Source: Candidatus Accumulibacter aalborgensis
GTDB lineage: Bacteria; Pseudomonadota; Gammaproteobacteria; Burkholderiales; Rhodocyclaceae
Assembly (NCBI RefSeq): GCF_900089955.1
Contig: NZ_FLQX01000094.1
Location: 124,001 to 188,000 of the forward strand
Direction: 5' to 3'
Length of the DNA: 64,000 bases
Position 1 is the stretch's first letter. Each line of letters starts with the position of its first letter. Shown piece after piece: positions 19,592 to 28,702 of the stretch. The notes beneath the pieces are model-generated. The model ran no database searches. It was given only the letters and a program-made list of their open reading frames with translations, and had not been told where the DNA came from. The position numbers and the translations under genes were made by a program.

Positions 19592-20692
19592 CTACTTGGT
19601 CGCAATGATGGCCGTGTGTTCTCTCGGCAGTTCAACGCGTTCGATGGTCGAAAAACCGGCCTGTCGACACAGTTCCTCGTACTCCTTTTTCATGTAGATC
19701 ATTCCCCTTCCGGTCGCCAGTCCGATGAAATAAGGGGAACCCATGGCCGCCGCAAGGGGCCCATCGCCTGAATCCTGTTCCATGATGTCGAAGACGATGA
19801 CCCGCCCCCCTGGGGAAAGTTTGTCGTAGGCTTTTTTCAGGAAGGAGATGTCTTCCGATTTTGACCAGATGCACAGGAAGTGGCAGAACATGAAAGCATC
19901 CGCTCCTTCTGGAAACGAATCGGTGAACACGTTGCCAGGCACTGCCGACAGCCGATCGGACATTCCTTGCCGGGCAAAATTCTCGGCCGCCTTGCCGCAA
20001 ATACTCGGCAAGTCGAAAACGCGGCCCTGTAAGTGAGGGTGCCTACGGGCGACGGCAAGGAGATTGGTCCCATTGCCACCGCCCAGGTCGACCAGTAATC
20101 GCGTCTTGCCGAAATCGACATATCTCGCCAGGAGATCATTGGCCTGAACGGAAATTTCCTGCATTGAGTCCTGGAAGATCTTTTCCAGCGCCGGGTGCGC
20201 TTCCAGGCGTTCATATAGCGTTTCTCCGGTGCCGGAAATTTCCTCCAGACCAACGTTTCGCTGTTCCTTGAGAGACTCGAGAAAGCGCGCCATCGGCTTG
20301 TACACTATGTATTTTTGCCACAGGATCGTGGCCTTCACGTTGCGCGGATTCTGGGAAGAGAAAGCGATTCGCGCCATTATGGTGTTGGCGTAACGATCGC
20401 CCCTCTTTTTCAGGACACCGTTGGCCGTCAGCGTCTGTACCAGGATTCGGCAGGGCTGCTCGGCCAGGTCCAGCCGACGTGCCAGCTCGGCAAGAGTCAT
20501 GGCCCCTTCGGCACGCAGGATGGTGAACAAATCCAGCTCCACCGCCGCCGCCAATGCCTGAAAGTAAATATGGCCGGCGGCAATACGATAAAACTGCTTG
20601 ATGGAAGACGCCAGGACGATGCCATCCACAAAATGGACGCGATACATCCGCTCCGACCACAGCCAGAGGCGAGACATCAATTGCGATCTCAT
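19592..20692 (-). CDS. SAM-dependent O-methyltransferase (family 2, dimerising)
   Basis: Methyltransferase of 366 residues of the acetylserotonin/hydroxyneurosporene O-methyltransferase type. An N-terminal winged-helix dimerisation domain (about 30-110, with MTLAELARRLDLAEQPCRILVQTL) precedes a Rossmann domain. The SAM motif LLVDLGGGNGTN lies near 215-226, and DAFMFCHFLCIWS and GGRVIVFDIM follow. Such enzymes methylate small phenolic, polyketide or carotenoid-like hydroxyls. No biosynthetic partner is adjacent, so the substrate is unknown. The start at 20692 follows GGGGGAAAGG. Confidence 0.85.
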   Translation of the reverse strand: MRSQLMSRLWLWSERMYRVHFVDGIVLASSIKQFYRIAAGHIYFQALAAAVELDLFTILRAEGAMTLAELARRLDLAEQPCRILVQTLTANGVLKKRGDRYANTIMARIAFSSQNPRNVKATILWQKYIVYKPMARFLESLKEQRNVGLEEISGTGETLYERLEAHPALEKIFQDSMQEISVQANDLLARYVDFGKTRLLVDLGGGNGTNLLAVARRHPHLQGRVFDLPSICGKAAENFARQGMSDRLSAVPGNVFTDSFPEGADAFMFCHFLCIWSKSEDISFLKKAYDKLSPGGRVIVFDIMEQDSGDGPLAAAMGSPYFIGLATGRGMIYMKKEYEELCRQAGFSTIERVELPREHTAIIATK

Positions 20693-20973
20693 TCCTTTCC
20701 CCCTTTAGCCAAATTCACCGTACCGAAACAATCCGGCGGGCGAAACCAGCGCCATCGGCAGGAACGTAATGATCGACCCAGCCGCACAGCATCATCTTAG
20801 CTGATCAGCGGCCGGGGAACGGCCAAAATTCGCCTTCGGCGAGGCGTCGACTTCCCTCGTTCGCTGTGCCGATGTCGAGGATGCCTGCCCGGGACTTCGG
20901 TGAGACGGCGACGGCAAGCATCGAGCCGTGCGCTTGCCGCCCGGCTCGCCGGGCTTGATGGTCTCCCGGCCAA

Positions 20974-22068
20974 TTACGCGATCACGCCGCCTCCGAGGCA
21001 GACGCGACTCTCGTAGACGACCGCCGACTGCCCCGGTGTGATCGCCCATTGCGGCTCGGCAAAACTGATCAGGCACGAGCGCGCGTCGACCCGCTCGACC
21101 TCGCACGGTGCGTCGGCCTGGCGGTAGCGCGTCCTGGCGGTATACACCCAGTGCGTATGCGGCGGCTCGCCGGAAACCCAGGACAGATCGCTGGCCGTCA
21201 ACTGGTCGGCCAGCAGCGCCGGATGGGTATGCCCCTGGACGACGTAGAGGACGTTCCTGGCGATATCCTTCCTGGCCACGAACCAGGCGTCGTGGTCACC
21301 ACTGGCGCCAGTCCTGCCGCCTTTCACCCCACCGATGTGCAGGCCCTTGCGCTGGCCGATGGTGTGGTAGGCGACGCCATCGTGCTCGCCGAGCACCCGG
21401 TCGTCGTCGAGGCCACGAATCTCGCCTTTCTTTGCCGGCAGATAGCGCATCAGGAACTCCTTGAACGGTCGCTCGCCGATGAAGCAGATGCCGGTCGAAT
21501 CCTTCTTGAGCGCCAAATGCAGCCCGGCCGCGGCGGCCATCGCTCGAACCTCGCGCTTGTACAGCCCGCCCAGCGGGAACAGCGTCTTCGCCAATTGCTG
21601 CTGATTGAGACGATGCAGGAAATAGCTCTGGTCCTTGGTGCCGTCCTCGGCCTTGAGCAACTGCCAGGCGCCTGCGAACTCGCGCACACCGGCGTAATGA
21701 CCGGTGGCGATCCGGTCGGCGCCGATCTTCAGCGCATGCTCGAGAAAGGCGCTGAACTTGATCTCCGAGTTGCACAGCACGTCCGGGTTCGGCGTACGAC
21801 CGGCCTGGTATTCTTCGAGGAAGTGCGCAAAAACGCGTTCCTTGTATTCGCCGGCGAAGTTCACCACTTCGACATCGATGCCGAGGGTGTCGGCAACGCT
21901 GAGCACGTCGATCAGATCCTGACGCGACGAGCAATATTCGTCGGTATCGTCGTCCTCCCAGTTCTTCATGAACAGGCCAAGCACATGCCAGCCCTGTTCC
22001 TTGAGCAACAGGGCTGCCACCGACGAATCGACGCCCCCTGACAAGCCGACAACCACTGTTTTGTTCAT
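20974..22068 (-). CDS. mnmA: tRNA-specific 2-thiouridylase MnmA
   Basis: Installs the 2-thio group on wobble uridine 34 of Lys, Glu and Gln tRNAs, using sulfur relayed from IscS. The 364-residue protein has the PP-loop [20 protein letters not shown] at the N-terminus, the catalytic cysteine in [12 protein letters not shown], the second cysteine in [10 protein letters not shown], and the C-terminal beta-barrel with ARTRYRQAD. It is the last gene of a minus-strand group with the Nudix hydrolase and the exported protein upstream, 13 bases from the latter. Confidence 0.97.
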   Translation of the reverse strand: MNKTVVVGLSGGVDSSVAALLLKEQGWHVLGLFMKNWEDDDTDEYCSSRQDLIDVLSVADTLGIDVEVVNFAGEYKERVFAHFLEEYQAGRTPNPDVLCNSEIKFSAFLEHALKIGADRIATGHYAGVREFAGAWQLLKAEDGTKDQSYFLHRLNQQQLAKTLFPLGGLYKREVRAMAAAAGLHLALKKDSTGICFIGERPFKEFLMRYLPAKKGEIRGLDDDRVLGEHDGVAYHTIGQRKGLHIGGVKGGRTGASGDHDAWFVARKDIARNVLYVVQGHTHPALLADQLTASDLSWVSGEPPHTHWVYTARTRYRQADAPCEVERVDARSCLISFAEPQWAITPGQSAVVYESRVCLGGGVIA

Positions 22069-22081
22069 CTCTTTGCCCTTG

Positions 22082-22708
22082 CTAGCGTTCGACAGTCGAT
22101 TCCTTGCCAGGCCCGCCGACCAGCACGGTTCCCACTCCCTCCACTTCGCCTGCGCCGGCCAACCAGTCCGCCAGCGCCATCACCACGGCGGGCTGGCCGT
22201 TGTCGCGAAACCAGCTATCGACGACATGGCGCGCCGACCCGCCAGCCGTAGCCCGCTCGCCGGCCGGATCCTCCAGTTCTTCGATCTGCGCCGAGTAGTG
22301 CAGCTCGAACAGATAGCGTGTGCGTTGCACCACTTCGAGAACACGGTGGAAACGTAGCCAGCCGCGCGCTTCGAGCAGGTGCAGCAGGCGGGTGGTGGTC
22401 GTCGAGTGGTCGATACAGTCCATCCGTCCATAGACGCCGTGGTCGGCGTAGTTGCCGCCGCGGTCGGCCGAAATCGGCGTCTGCTCACCGGCCCAGCCGA
22501 GCAGCCAGCCAATCGCCAGCGACAGCCTTTCACGCTCGTCGGGCGCGCTCTGCGCAGTGCCGAGCAGCGCGCGCACCTGATCCAGTTGATGGCCAGCATA
22601 GTGCACCTCAGCCTCGGCCAGACAACCGTAGTTGTAGCAGACGCGCACCGTCTCGGCCATCGCGCCAGGCGCCGCGCAACCGAGCGCCAACCACAGCAGC
22701 CACATCAT
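22082..22708 (-). CDS. Exported protein of unknown function
   Basis: I do not recognise a characterised family. The 208-residue protein begins with a signal peptide ([18 protein letters not shown]). Notable motifs are [13 protein letters not shown] with two cysteines, [16 protein letters not shown], a region [11 protein letters not shown], and [21 protein letters not shown] near the C-terminus. The Cys, Asp and His in MDCIDHS could be catalytic, as in transglutaminase or NlpC-like folds, but that is speculation. It overlaps the Nudix gene by four bases (ATGA) and precedes mnmA. A sequence with the VDSWF-DNG signature is widespread in betaproteobacteria as far as I recall. Confidence 0.75.
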   Translation of the reverse strand: MMWLLWLALGCAAPGAMAETVRVCYNYGCLAEAEVHYAGHQLDQVRALLGTAQSAPDERERLSLAIGWLLGWAGEQTPISADRGGNYADHGVYGRMDCIDHSTTTTRLLHLLEARGWLRFHRVLEVVQRTRYLFELHYSAQIEELEDPAGERATAGGSARHVVDSWFRDNGQPAVVMALADWLAGAGEVEGVGTVLVGGPGKESTVER

Positions 22709-23154
22709 GGGCCGTAGTGGGTCAGCAATTCAAGCGGATAGCGCCGGCCGGCCAGCCAGTCCTCGATGCAGCGCAAGACCAATGGGCTGCGGTGATGCGC
22801 TTCGCGCTGCCTGATTTTGGCGAGCGTCAGCCAGTGAGCAGCCAGGATGCCCTCATCGAGCGAGCGCACCGGATCGTGCCCGGTAATCTCGCCCCCGAAG
22901 GCAAAGCGCAGATAGGTCAGGTCGCGCGCCTCGTTGCGGTAGTTGTAGACGCCAAGCAGGTATTGCGGATGCAGCGTATAGGCAGTCTCTTCGAGGGTTT
23001 CGCGAATCACGGCAGCGATCAGTGATTCGCGGCACTCGAGATGGCCAGCCGGCTGGTTGTAGCAGATGCCGTCCTCGGTTTCCTCTTCGACAAGCAGAAA
23101 GCGGCCGTCGCGTTCGAGCACCGAAGCGACGGTCACATTGGGTTTCCAGACCAT
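22705..23154 (-). CDS. Nudix hydrolase (NudJ-like phosphatase)
   Basis: Pyrophosphohydrolase of 149 residues. The Nudix box is GHLECRESLIAAVIRETLEE, with the metal-binding RExxEE present; an alanine replaces the usual glycine after it. NudJ of E. coli acts on nucleoside di- and triphosphates and HMP-PP; the HLECRESL form and length match that subfamily. The start at 23154 (MVWKPNVTVA) is chosen over upstream in-frame codons because homology begins here. It is divergent from ilvE and coupled to the exported protein gene. Confidence 0.9.
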   Translation of the reverse strand: MVWKPNVTVASVLERDGRFLLVEEETEDGICYNQPAGHLECRESLIAAVIRETLEETAYTLHPQYLLGVYNYRNEARDLTYLRFAFGGEITGHDPVRSLDEGILAAHWLTLAKIRQREAHHRSPLVLRCIEDWLAGRRYPLELLTHYGP

Positions 23155-23260
23155 GGCAGCCACCTTGCAGAGCGAGCAAAGAGGCCATTTTACCGCCAAC
23201 GGAGAGGCGAAATCGGCTAGAATTTCCGCTTCAGGATTTCCGGCAAAGGGAGAAGAGACC

Positions 23261-24181
23261 ATGTCCATGGCGGATCGCGACGGATTCATCTGGTACGACG
23301 GCAAGCTGGTGCCGTGGCGCGACGCTACTACGCACGTGCTGACGCATACACTGCACTACGGCATGGGGGTTTTTGAGGGTATCCGCGCCTACAAGGCCGA
23401 AAAGGGCACGGCCATCTTCCGTCTCAGGGAGCATACCGACCGCCTGTTCAACTCGGCGTATATCTTCCAGATGAAGATGCCCTGGGACAAGGCCACCTTG
23501 CTCGAAGCACAGAAAGAAGTGGTGCGCGCCAATGAACTCGATTCCTGCTACATCCGACCGATCGTCTTCTACGGTTCGGAGGCCATGGGAATCGCCGCCA
23601 CCGCGGTCAGCACGCACGTCGCCATTGCCGCATGGCCCTGGGGTGCTTACCTCGGCGCCGAAGGGATGGAGAAGGGAATTCGGGTCAAGACTTCATCCTT
23701 CACCCGTCACCACGTGAATATCAACATGTGCCGCTCGAAGTCGGTCGGCACTTACACCAACTCGATCCTCGCCCACCAGGAAGTGGCGCACGACGGCTAC
23801 GACGAAGCACTGCTGCTCGACGTCGACGGCTACGTCGCCGAGGGTGCCGGCGAGAACGTCTTCATCGTCAAGAACGGCAAGCTGTACACCCCGGATCTGA
23901 CGTCCTGCCTCGAGGGCATTACGCGCGCCTCGGTGCTGCAGCTCGCTGACGAACTGGGTATCCCGGTGATCGAAAAGCGGATCACCCGCGACGAGGTGTA
24001 TTGCGCCGACGAAGCCTTCTTTACCGGCACCGCCGCCGAAGTGACGCCGATTCGCGAACTCGACAATCGCCAGGTCGGTGCCGGCCACCGCGGGCCGATC
24101 ACCACTCGCCTCCAGAGTCTGTTCTTCGACTGCGTGAACGGCCGGGTGCCGGCGCATGAAGACTGGCTCGCCTACGTATAA
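23261..24181 (+). CDS. ilvE: Branched-chain amino acid aminotransferase
   Basis: PLP enzyme catalysing the last step of Leu, Ile and Val synthesis from the 2-oxo acids with glutamate. The 306-residue length equals that of E. coli IlvE (309). Recognisable are GKLVPWRDATTHVLTHTLHY, GVFEGIRAY, the lysine in CRSKSVGTYTNSILA, EALLLDVDGYVAEGAGEN and FFTGTAAEVTPI. The start at 23261 follows GGGAGAAGAG. The small zinc-finger gene follows after 23 bases. Confidence 0.95.
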   Translation: MSMADRDGFIWYDGKLVPWRDATTHVLTHTLHYGMGVFEGIRAYKAEKGTAIFRLREHTDRLFNSAYIFQMKMPWDKATLLEAQKEVVRANELDSCYIRPIVFYGSEAMGIAATAVSTHVAIAAWPWGAYLGAEGMEKGIRVKTSSFTRHHVNINMCRSKSVGTYTNSILAHQEVAHDGYDEALLLDVDGYVAEGAGENVFIVKNGKLYTPDLTSCLEGITRASVLQLADELGIPVIEKRITRDEVYCADEAFFTGTAAEVTPIRELDNRQVGAGHRGPITTRLQSLFFDCVNGRVPAHEDWLAYV

Positions 24182-24204
24182 GCTCAGTTTGCAAGGTTGC
24201 TACC

Positions 24205-24411
24205 ATGTCTCGGAATATCCCGCAGAAGCCCATCCCAGTTATCGAGGTCACTGCCCGTGACCTGCCGCTGCACTGTCCGACGAAAGGTGCACCGCTCTGG
24301 GCCAGGCACCCGCGCGTCTTTCTCGACGTCACGCACAGCGGCGAAGTCATCTGCCCCTATTGCAGCGCCCACTATGTCTTCACGGGTGAATTGCCCAAGG
24401 GGCACCACTGA
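24205..24411 (+). CDS. Small CHCC zinc-finger protein
   Basis: A 68-residue protein of the zf-CHCC type, related to the zinc-binding end of mitochondrial complex I subunit NDUFS6. Ligands are visible in LPLHCPTKG, ARHPRVFLDV and VICPYCSAHYVF. Bacterial members often sit between ilvE and the heptosyltransferase gene, as here. The function is not established. Confidence 0.88.
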   Translation: MSRNIPQKPIPVIEVTARDLPLHCPTKGAPLWARHPRVFLDVTHSGEVICPYCSAHYVFTGELPKGHH

Positions 24412-24448
24412 TCGTCGGCAGCCCGGCTAGCCCGGTGAAGTGCCGACC

Positions 24449-25465
24449 ATGAAAGCCCTGATCGTCGCCCCGTCGTGGATCGGCGACACGGTGTTGGCAC
24501 AACCGCTGTTCATGCGGCTGCACGAACAAACCCCCGGCCTGCAACTCGACGCGCTCGCGCCCCGCTGGGTGGCGCCAGCCCTTGAACGTATGACGGAGAT
24601 CGCAGAGATTGTCGACAGCCCCTTCGCGCACGGCGAGTTGTCGCTCAGAGCGCGCCACCGGCTGGCCCGCCAACTGGCGCCTTGCGGCTACCAGCGAGCC
24701 TACGTGCTGCCCAATTCGCTCAAGTCGGCGCTGATCCCGTTTCTGGCCGACATTCCCGAACGTATCGGCTTCGTCGGCGAAAGCCGCTACGGATTGATCA
24801 ACCACCGGCATAGGCTGAACGAGGCGCTGCTGCCGCAGATGAGCGAACGCTTCGCGCAACTCGCCGAGAGCCCCGGAGGGTCACTGACCAGACCCCTGCC
24901 CCGGCCACGCATCACTTCCAGCAGCAGGCAGCGCGCCGCCACGCTGGCTGCCCTCGGCGTCGATCTACCCTCCAGGCTGGCGGTCTTCTGCCCCGGCGCT
25001 GAATACGGCCCGGCCAAGCGCTGGCCGGCACGGCATTTCGCGACGCTGGCCAATGCGCTGGCCGAGAGAAACTACGCGGTCTGGCTGCTGGGCTCAGCCA
25101 AGGACCGGGCCATCGGCGACGAGATCGTCGCTCTGGCGAGCCCGGCTGCGCTACCGCTGAATCTCTGTGGTGCCACTTCGCTGCCCCAGGCGATCGACCT
25201 CCTGGCCGCAGCCTCGCTCGTCGTGTGCAACGACTCCGGCCTGATGCACGTTGCCGCTGCCCTTGACCGGCCACTGGTGGCGGTCTATGGCTCCTCATCG
25301 CCGGGCTTCACGCCGCCGCTCTCGGAGCGCGCGAAGATCATCAGTCTTGAACTCGACTGCAGCCCCTGCTTCAAGCGTGAATGTCCGCTGGGCCATCTCG
25401 ACTGCCTGAACAAACTCGACCCGCAGCGCGTTTTGGACGCCTGCCTGAGCGGGGTGCCCGCATGA
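24449..25465 (+). CDS. waaF: Lipopolysaccharide heptosyltransferase II
   Basis: GT-B glycosyltransferase that adds the second heptose to the LPS inner core using ADP-heptose. The 338-residue protein starts MKALIVAPSWIGDTVLAQPL, a clear WaaF signature. YVLPNSLKSALIPFLADIPERIGF follows, then PGAEYGPAKRWPARHFATLA and VVCNDSGLMHVAAALDRPLVAVYGSSSP. The start at 24449 is the ATG where homology begins. Its stop overlaps the next start by four bases. Confidence 0.95.
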   Translation: MKALIVAPSWIGDTVLAQPLFMRLHEQTPGLQLDALAPRWVAPALERMTEIAEIVDSPFAHGELSLRARHRLARQLAPCGYQRAYVLPNSLKSALIPFLADIPERIGFVGESRYGLINHRHRLNEALLPQMSERFAQLAESPGGSLTRPLPRPRITSSSRQRAATLAALGVDLPSRLAVFCPGAEYGPAKRWPARHFATLANALAERNYAVWLLGSAKDRAIGDEIVALASPAALPLNLCGATSLPQAIDLLAAASLVVCNDSGLMHVAAALDRPLVAVYGSSSPGFTPPLSERAKIISLELDCSPCFKRECPLGHLDCLNKLDPQRVLDACLSGVPA

Positions 25466-25911
25466 TCGTTGTCTTTGCCACCCCCGAGGATGTCGAGACA
25501 AGCTTCTACGAAGCCATCGCGCGTGCCGATCTGGCTGCCCTGATGAGCGTCTGGGCCGACGACGAAGACATTGTCTGCATCCACCCAACCGGCCAGCGCC
25601 TGACCGGCGCGGCAGCCATCCGCGACAGTTGGCGAGCTATCTTCGCCAACAACCCGCGCCTGACGGTGCGCCTGTCGCGCGCCGTTCGCTGGAGCGGCAT
25701 GCTGTTGGCGGTGCACAGCGTCGTCGAAACGCTCTACATCGGTGGCGAACTCCGGCCGCACGGCCCAATGCTGGCCACCAACGTCTTCCAGCGCGGCGCC
25801 AGTGGCTGGCGGCTGCTCTCGCATCACTCGTCAACGGCCGCCGACAAGGACGTTGCCGAGGCCCCGGCGAGTAGCGAAAGCGACGGGAAAACGATACGGA
25901 CACTGCATTGA
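25462..25911 (+). CDS. NTF2-like/SnoaL-type protein
   Basis: A 149-residue cone-fold protein of the DUF4440/SnoaL-like kind. The helix-rich start (EDVETSFYEAIARADLAALMSVWADDED) and IVCIHPTGQRLTGAAAIRDSWRAIF lead to strands ending in GWRLLSHHSS. It may be a ketosteroid-isomerase-like enzyme or a small-molecule-binding protein; no catalytic residues can be assigned. It is translationally coupled to waaF (ATGA), a pairing common in betaproteobacteria. Confidence 0.82.
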   Translation: MIVVFATPEDVETSFYEAIARADLAALMSVWADDEDIVCIHPTGQRLTGAAAIRDSWRAIFANNPRLTVRLSRAVRWSGMLLAVHSVVETLYIGGELRPHGPMLATNVFQRGASGWRLLSHHSSTAADKDVAEAPASSESDGKTIRTLH

Positions 25912-26014
25912 GGCTTGCCCGAGCGGGAATGTCGGCTTCCTCACCGGAGCCTGCCAGGGCGACTCGACTGGCTGCCGCAGCGCATTCTTCGCTATTTTCA
26001 GCACGAGGTATGAC

Positions 26015-27394
26015 ATGAACGCTCCTTTGCCCGCAGAAATCTTCAAAGCCTATGATATTCGCGGCATCGTCGGCCAGACGCTGACCGCCGACAGCGTCCG
26101 GCGGATCGGACACGGTATCGGTTCGCTGGCCCTTGATCGCGGCCAGCGCGCGATTGCCGTCGGCCGTGACGGGCGCCTCTCGGGACCTGAGCTGGCAGCG
26201 GCGCTGATGGCAGGAATCAGGATGGCCGGCATCGACACCATCGATGTCGGTTGCGTGCCGACGCCGGTGGTCTACTTCGCTGCACACCAACTGGGCTGCC
26301 ACAGTTGCGTTGCCGTCACCGGGAGCCACAACCCCCCCGACTACAACGGCCTGAAGATGGTCATCGGCGGCGAGACACTCGCCGGTGAGGCGATTCAGGC
26401 GATCCGCCAGCGCGTCGACCGCGGCGCCCTGAGCAGCGGCAGCGGCCAGGCAAACAGCGCCGACGTCCGCCAGGCCTACCTCGCCCGCATCGTCGGCGAC
26501 GTCCGCCTGGCACGCCCGATGAAGATCGTCATCGACTGCGGCAACGGCGTTGCCGGCGGCATTGCCCCGGAACTCTTTCGTGCGCTCGGCTGTGAGCTGG
26601 TCGAACTCTTCTGCGAAGTCGACGGCCACTTCCCGAATCACCACCCCGACCCGTCGAAACCTGAAAACCTCCAGGACGTGATCCGCGCGCTGCGTGCGAC
26701 CGATGCTGAACTTGGCCTTGCCTTCGACGGTGATGGCGACCGCCTCGGCGTGGTCACCAGGGACGGCGAGATCATCTACCCGGATCGTCAACTGATGCTT
26801 TTTGCCGCCGACGTGCTCAGCCGCTGCCCCGGCCAGCAGATCATCTACGACGTCAAGTGCACGCGCCTGCTGGCGCCCTGGATTCGCCAGCACGGCGGCG
26901 AGCCGCTGATGTGGAAAACCGGCCACGCACTGGTCAAGGCCAAGCTCAGGGAAACCGGCTCGCCGCTGGCCGGCGAAATGAGCGGCCACGTGTTTTTCAA
27001 GGAGCGCTGGTTCGGCTTCGACGACGGCCTCTACGCCGGCGCCCGGCTGCTCGAGATCCTGTCGCGCGCAGGCGACGCGAATGCGGCGCTCAAGGCGCTG
27101 CCCGACAGCAGTTCAACGCCCGAGCTGAACATCAGCATGAAGGAAGGCGAGCCCCTGGCGCTGATCGAGGATCTGCGGCGCGACGCGCACTTCGAGGGTG
27201 CACGCGAGATCATCACCATCGACGGCTTGCGCGTCGAATATGCCGATGGTTTCGGGCTGGCGCGATCATCGAATACCACGCCGGTGGTCGTGCTGCGCTT
27301 CGAGGCCGACGACCACGCTGCCCTCGACCGCATCCAGGCCGATTTTCGGCGGGTTCTCGAAGCAGCGCGACCCGGCCTGGCGCTGCCCTTCTAA
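26015..27394 (+). CDS. algC: Phosphomannomutase/phosphoglucomutase
   Basis: Interconverts hexose 1- and 6-phosphates for exopolysaccharide and LPS precursors. The 459-residue protein has all four domains. IFKAYDIRGIVG is at the start, the phosphoserine loop TGSHNPPDYNGLKM at about 105, the magnesium loop DGDGDRLG near 240, the sugar loop GEMSGHVFF near 325, and the phosphate loop RSSNTTPVVVLRFEA at the C-terminus. The start at 26015 (MNAPLPAEIF) is where homology begins; the frame is open far upstream. The symbol algC assumes the dual-specificity PMM/PGM type. Confidence 0.93.
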   Translation: MNAPLPAEIFKAYDIRGIVGQTLTADSVRRIGHGIGSLALDRGQRAIAVGRDGRLSGPELAAALMAGIRMAGIDTIDVGCVPTPVVYFAAHQLGCHSCVAVTGSHNPPDYNGLKMVIGGETLAGEAIQAIRQRVDRGALSSGSGQANSADVRQAYLARIVGDVRLARPMKIVIDCGNGVAGGIAPELFRALGCELVELFCEVDGHFPNHHPDPSKPENLQDVIRALRATDAELGLAFDGDGDRLGVVTRDGEIIYPDRQLMLFAADVLSRCPGQQIIYDVKCTRLLAPWIRQHGGEPLMWKTGHALVKAKLRETGSPLAGEMSGHVFFKERWFGFDDGLYAGARLLEILSRAGDANAALKALPDSSSTPELNISMKEGEPLALIEDLRRDAHFEGAREIITIDGLRVEYADGFGLARSSNTTPVVVLRFEADDHAALDRIQADFRRVLEAARPGLALPF

Positions 27395-27441
27395 GGCTTT
27401 GAATCCTTGCCCCGGACGACCGCCAGACATGGCCGGCAGCG

Positions 27442-28695
27442 ATGACTGATCAGTTTCTCGCCAACGCCTTCCTCTTCCGCCAGCCGATCCTGAACCGGAA
27501 ACAGGAACTCGCCGGCTATCAGTTGTCGTTTCGCGGCAGCGAAAAGGGCGCTGCCGACGGCCGCAATTGCCGCGGTGACAGCGCCCCGCTGTGCGCCGCT
27601 TACTCCGAGCTGGGCATGCGCAGCGCGCTGGGCAACACCTGTGCATTCATCGGCATCGATGCCGATTTCCTGCATCAGGAGTCGATCGAACTGCTGCCGC
27701 CCGAGGGCGTCGTCCTCGAACTGCTGCTCGACGGACTACCCGACAAGGAAACCCTGACGCGCTGCAGCAAGCTGCGCGAGCGCGGCTATGCGCTTGCTCT
27801 GACCGACTACCGGGGTATCGACGCGCGCAGCCGGCTGCTGCTGCCAATGGTCGAGGTGATCACGATCGACCTCCACGCGGCCGGCGAAGACCAACTCCTT
27901 GACCTGGCCGGATCGCTGCGGCACCTGCCGATCAAGCTTCTGGCCCAGGAGGTAGATAGCCACGAGCAGATGCAACGTTGCCAAAGCCTGGGCTTCGCGC
28001 TTTTTCAGGGTCGCTACTTCGCTTTGGCCGAAATCGTCAGCGGTCGTCGCCTGTCGGCCTCACAGGCCGCCCTGATACGCTTGATCAACCTCGTCGGGCG
28101 CGACCTGGAAACGGCAGTGATCGAGGATGCTTTCAAGCACGAACCGGCGCTGACCCTCAACCTGCTGCGCGTGGTCAACGCGGTCGGCCGCCGCGGTAGC
28201 CGCTTCGCACAACCGGTGACCTCGCTGCGCCACGCAATCACCCTGCTCGGGCGGCGCCAATTGCAGCGCTGGCTGTCTCTACTGCTGCTGGCACCGACCA
28301 GCGGCACCTTCGACCCGGCCCGCTCGCCCTTGCTGCAGGTTGCCGCCCTGCGCGGACGGATGATGGAACTGCTGGTCGATGCCGCTCAGCCACGAGACCA
28401 CAAGCTGGCCGATCTGGCATTTCTCACCGGCATCCTGTCGATGATGCCGCTGGCCCTCGGCCTGCCGATTGAAGAAATCATCGACCAGATTGCCGTCGAA
28501 CGCGAAGTCCGGAGCGCACTTTGCCGGCACGAAGGTCTGCTCGGCACGGCCCTGGCGCTGCTCGAACGTTTCGACGGCGACGATGCAGCGGGCTGTGATG
28601 AGCTGTTGTCGGCACTCCCCGGCCGCTTCGACCGCCAGGCACTGAATACCTGCCTAAGCGTCGCTCTACGCTGGTTGAACTGCGCCAGCGCGTGA
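27442..28695 (+). CDS. HDOD-domain signalling protein with degenerate EAL domain (YuxH-like)
   Basis: A 417-residue cytosolic protein with an N-terminal EAL-like domain (LFRQPILNRKQELAGYQLSFR, VVLELLLDG, LLAQEVDSHEQMQRC) that lacks the EAL and metal-binding residues. It therefore should not hydrolyse cyclic di-GMP. A C-terminal HDOD domain (about 195-400, SASQAALIRLINLVGRDLET, VTSLRHAITLLGRRQLQRWLSLL) follows. Family members act as adaptors in signal networks, sometimes linked to type IV pili. It converges on the GGDEF gene with only seven bases between the stops. Confidence 0.88.
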   Translation: MTDQFLANAFLFRQPILNRKQELAGYQLSFRGSEKGAADGRNCRGDSAPLCAAYSELGMRSALGNTCAFIGIDADFLHQESIELLPPEGVVLELLLDGLPDKETLTRCSKLRERGYALALTDYRGIDARSRLLLPMVEVITIDLHAAGEDQLLDLAGSLRHLPIKLLAQEVDSHEQMQRCQSLGFALFQGRYFALAEIVSGRRLSASQAALIRLINLVGRDLETAVIEDAFKHEPALTLNLLRVVNAVGRRGSRFAQPVTSLRHAITLLGRRQLQRWLSLLLLAPTSGTFDPARSPLLQVAALRGRMMELLVDAAQPRDHKLADLAFLTGILSMMPLALGLPIEEIIDQIAVEREVRSALCRHEGLLGTALALLERFDGDDAAGCDELLSALPGRFDRQALNTCLSVALRWLNCASA

Positions 28696-28702
28696 ATCCA
28701 GG

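Noticed and set aside
20939-20954. GCCCGGC-TC-GCCGGGC hairpin after mnmA as a terminator
   Set aside because: The two-base loop is too small and no T-run follows on the minus strand.
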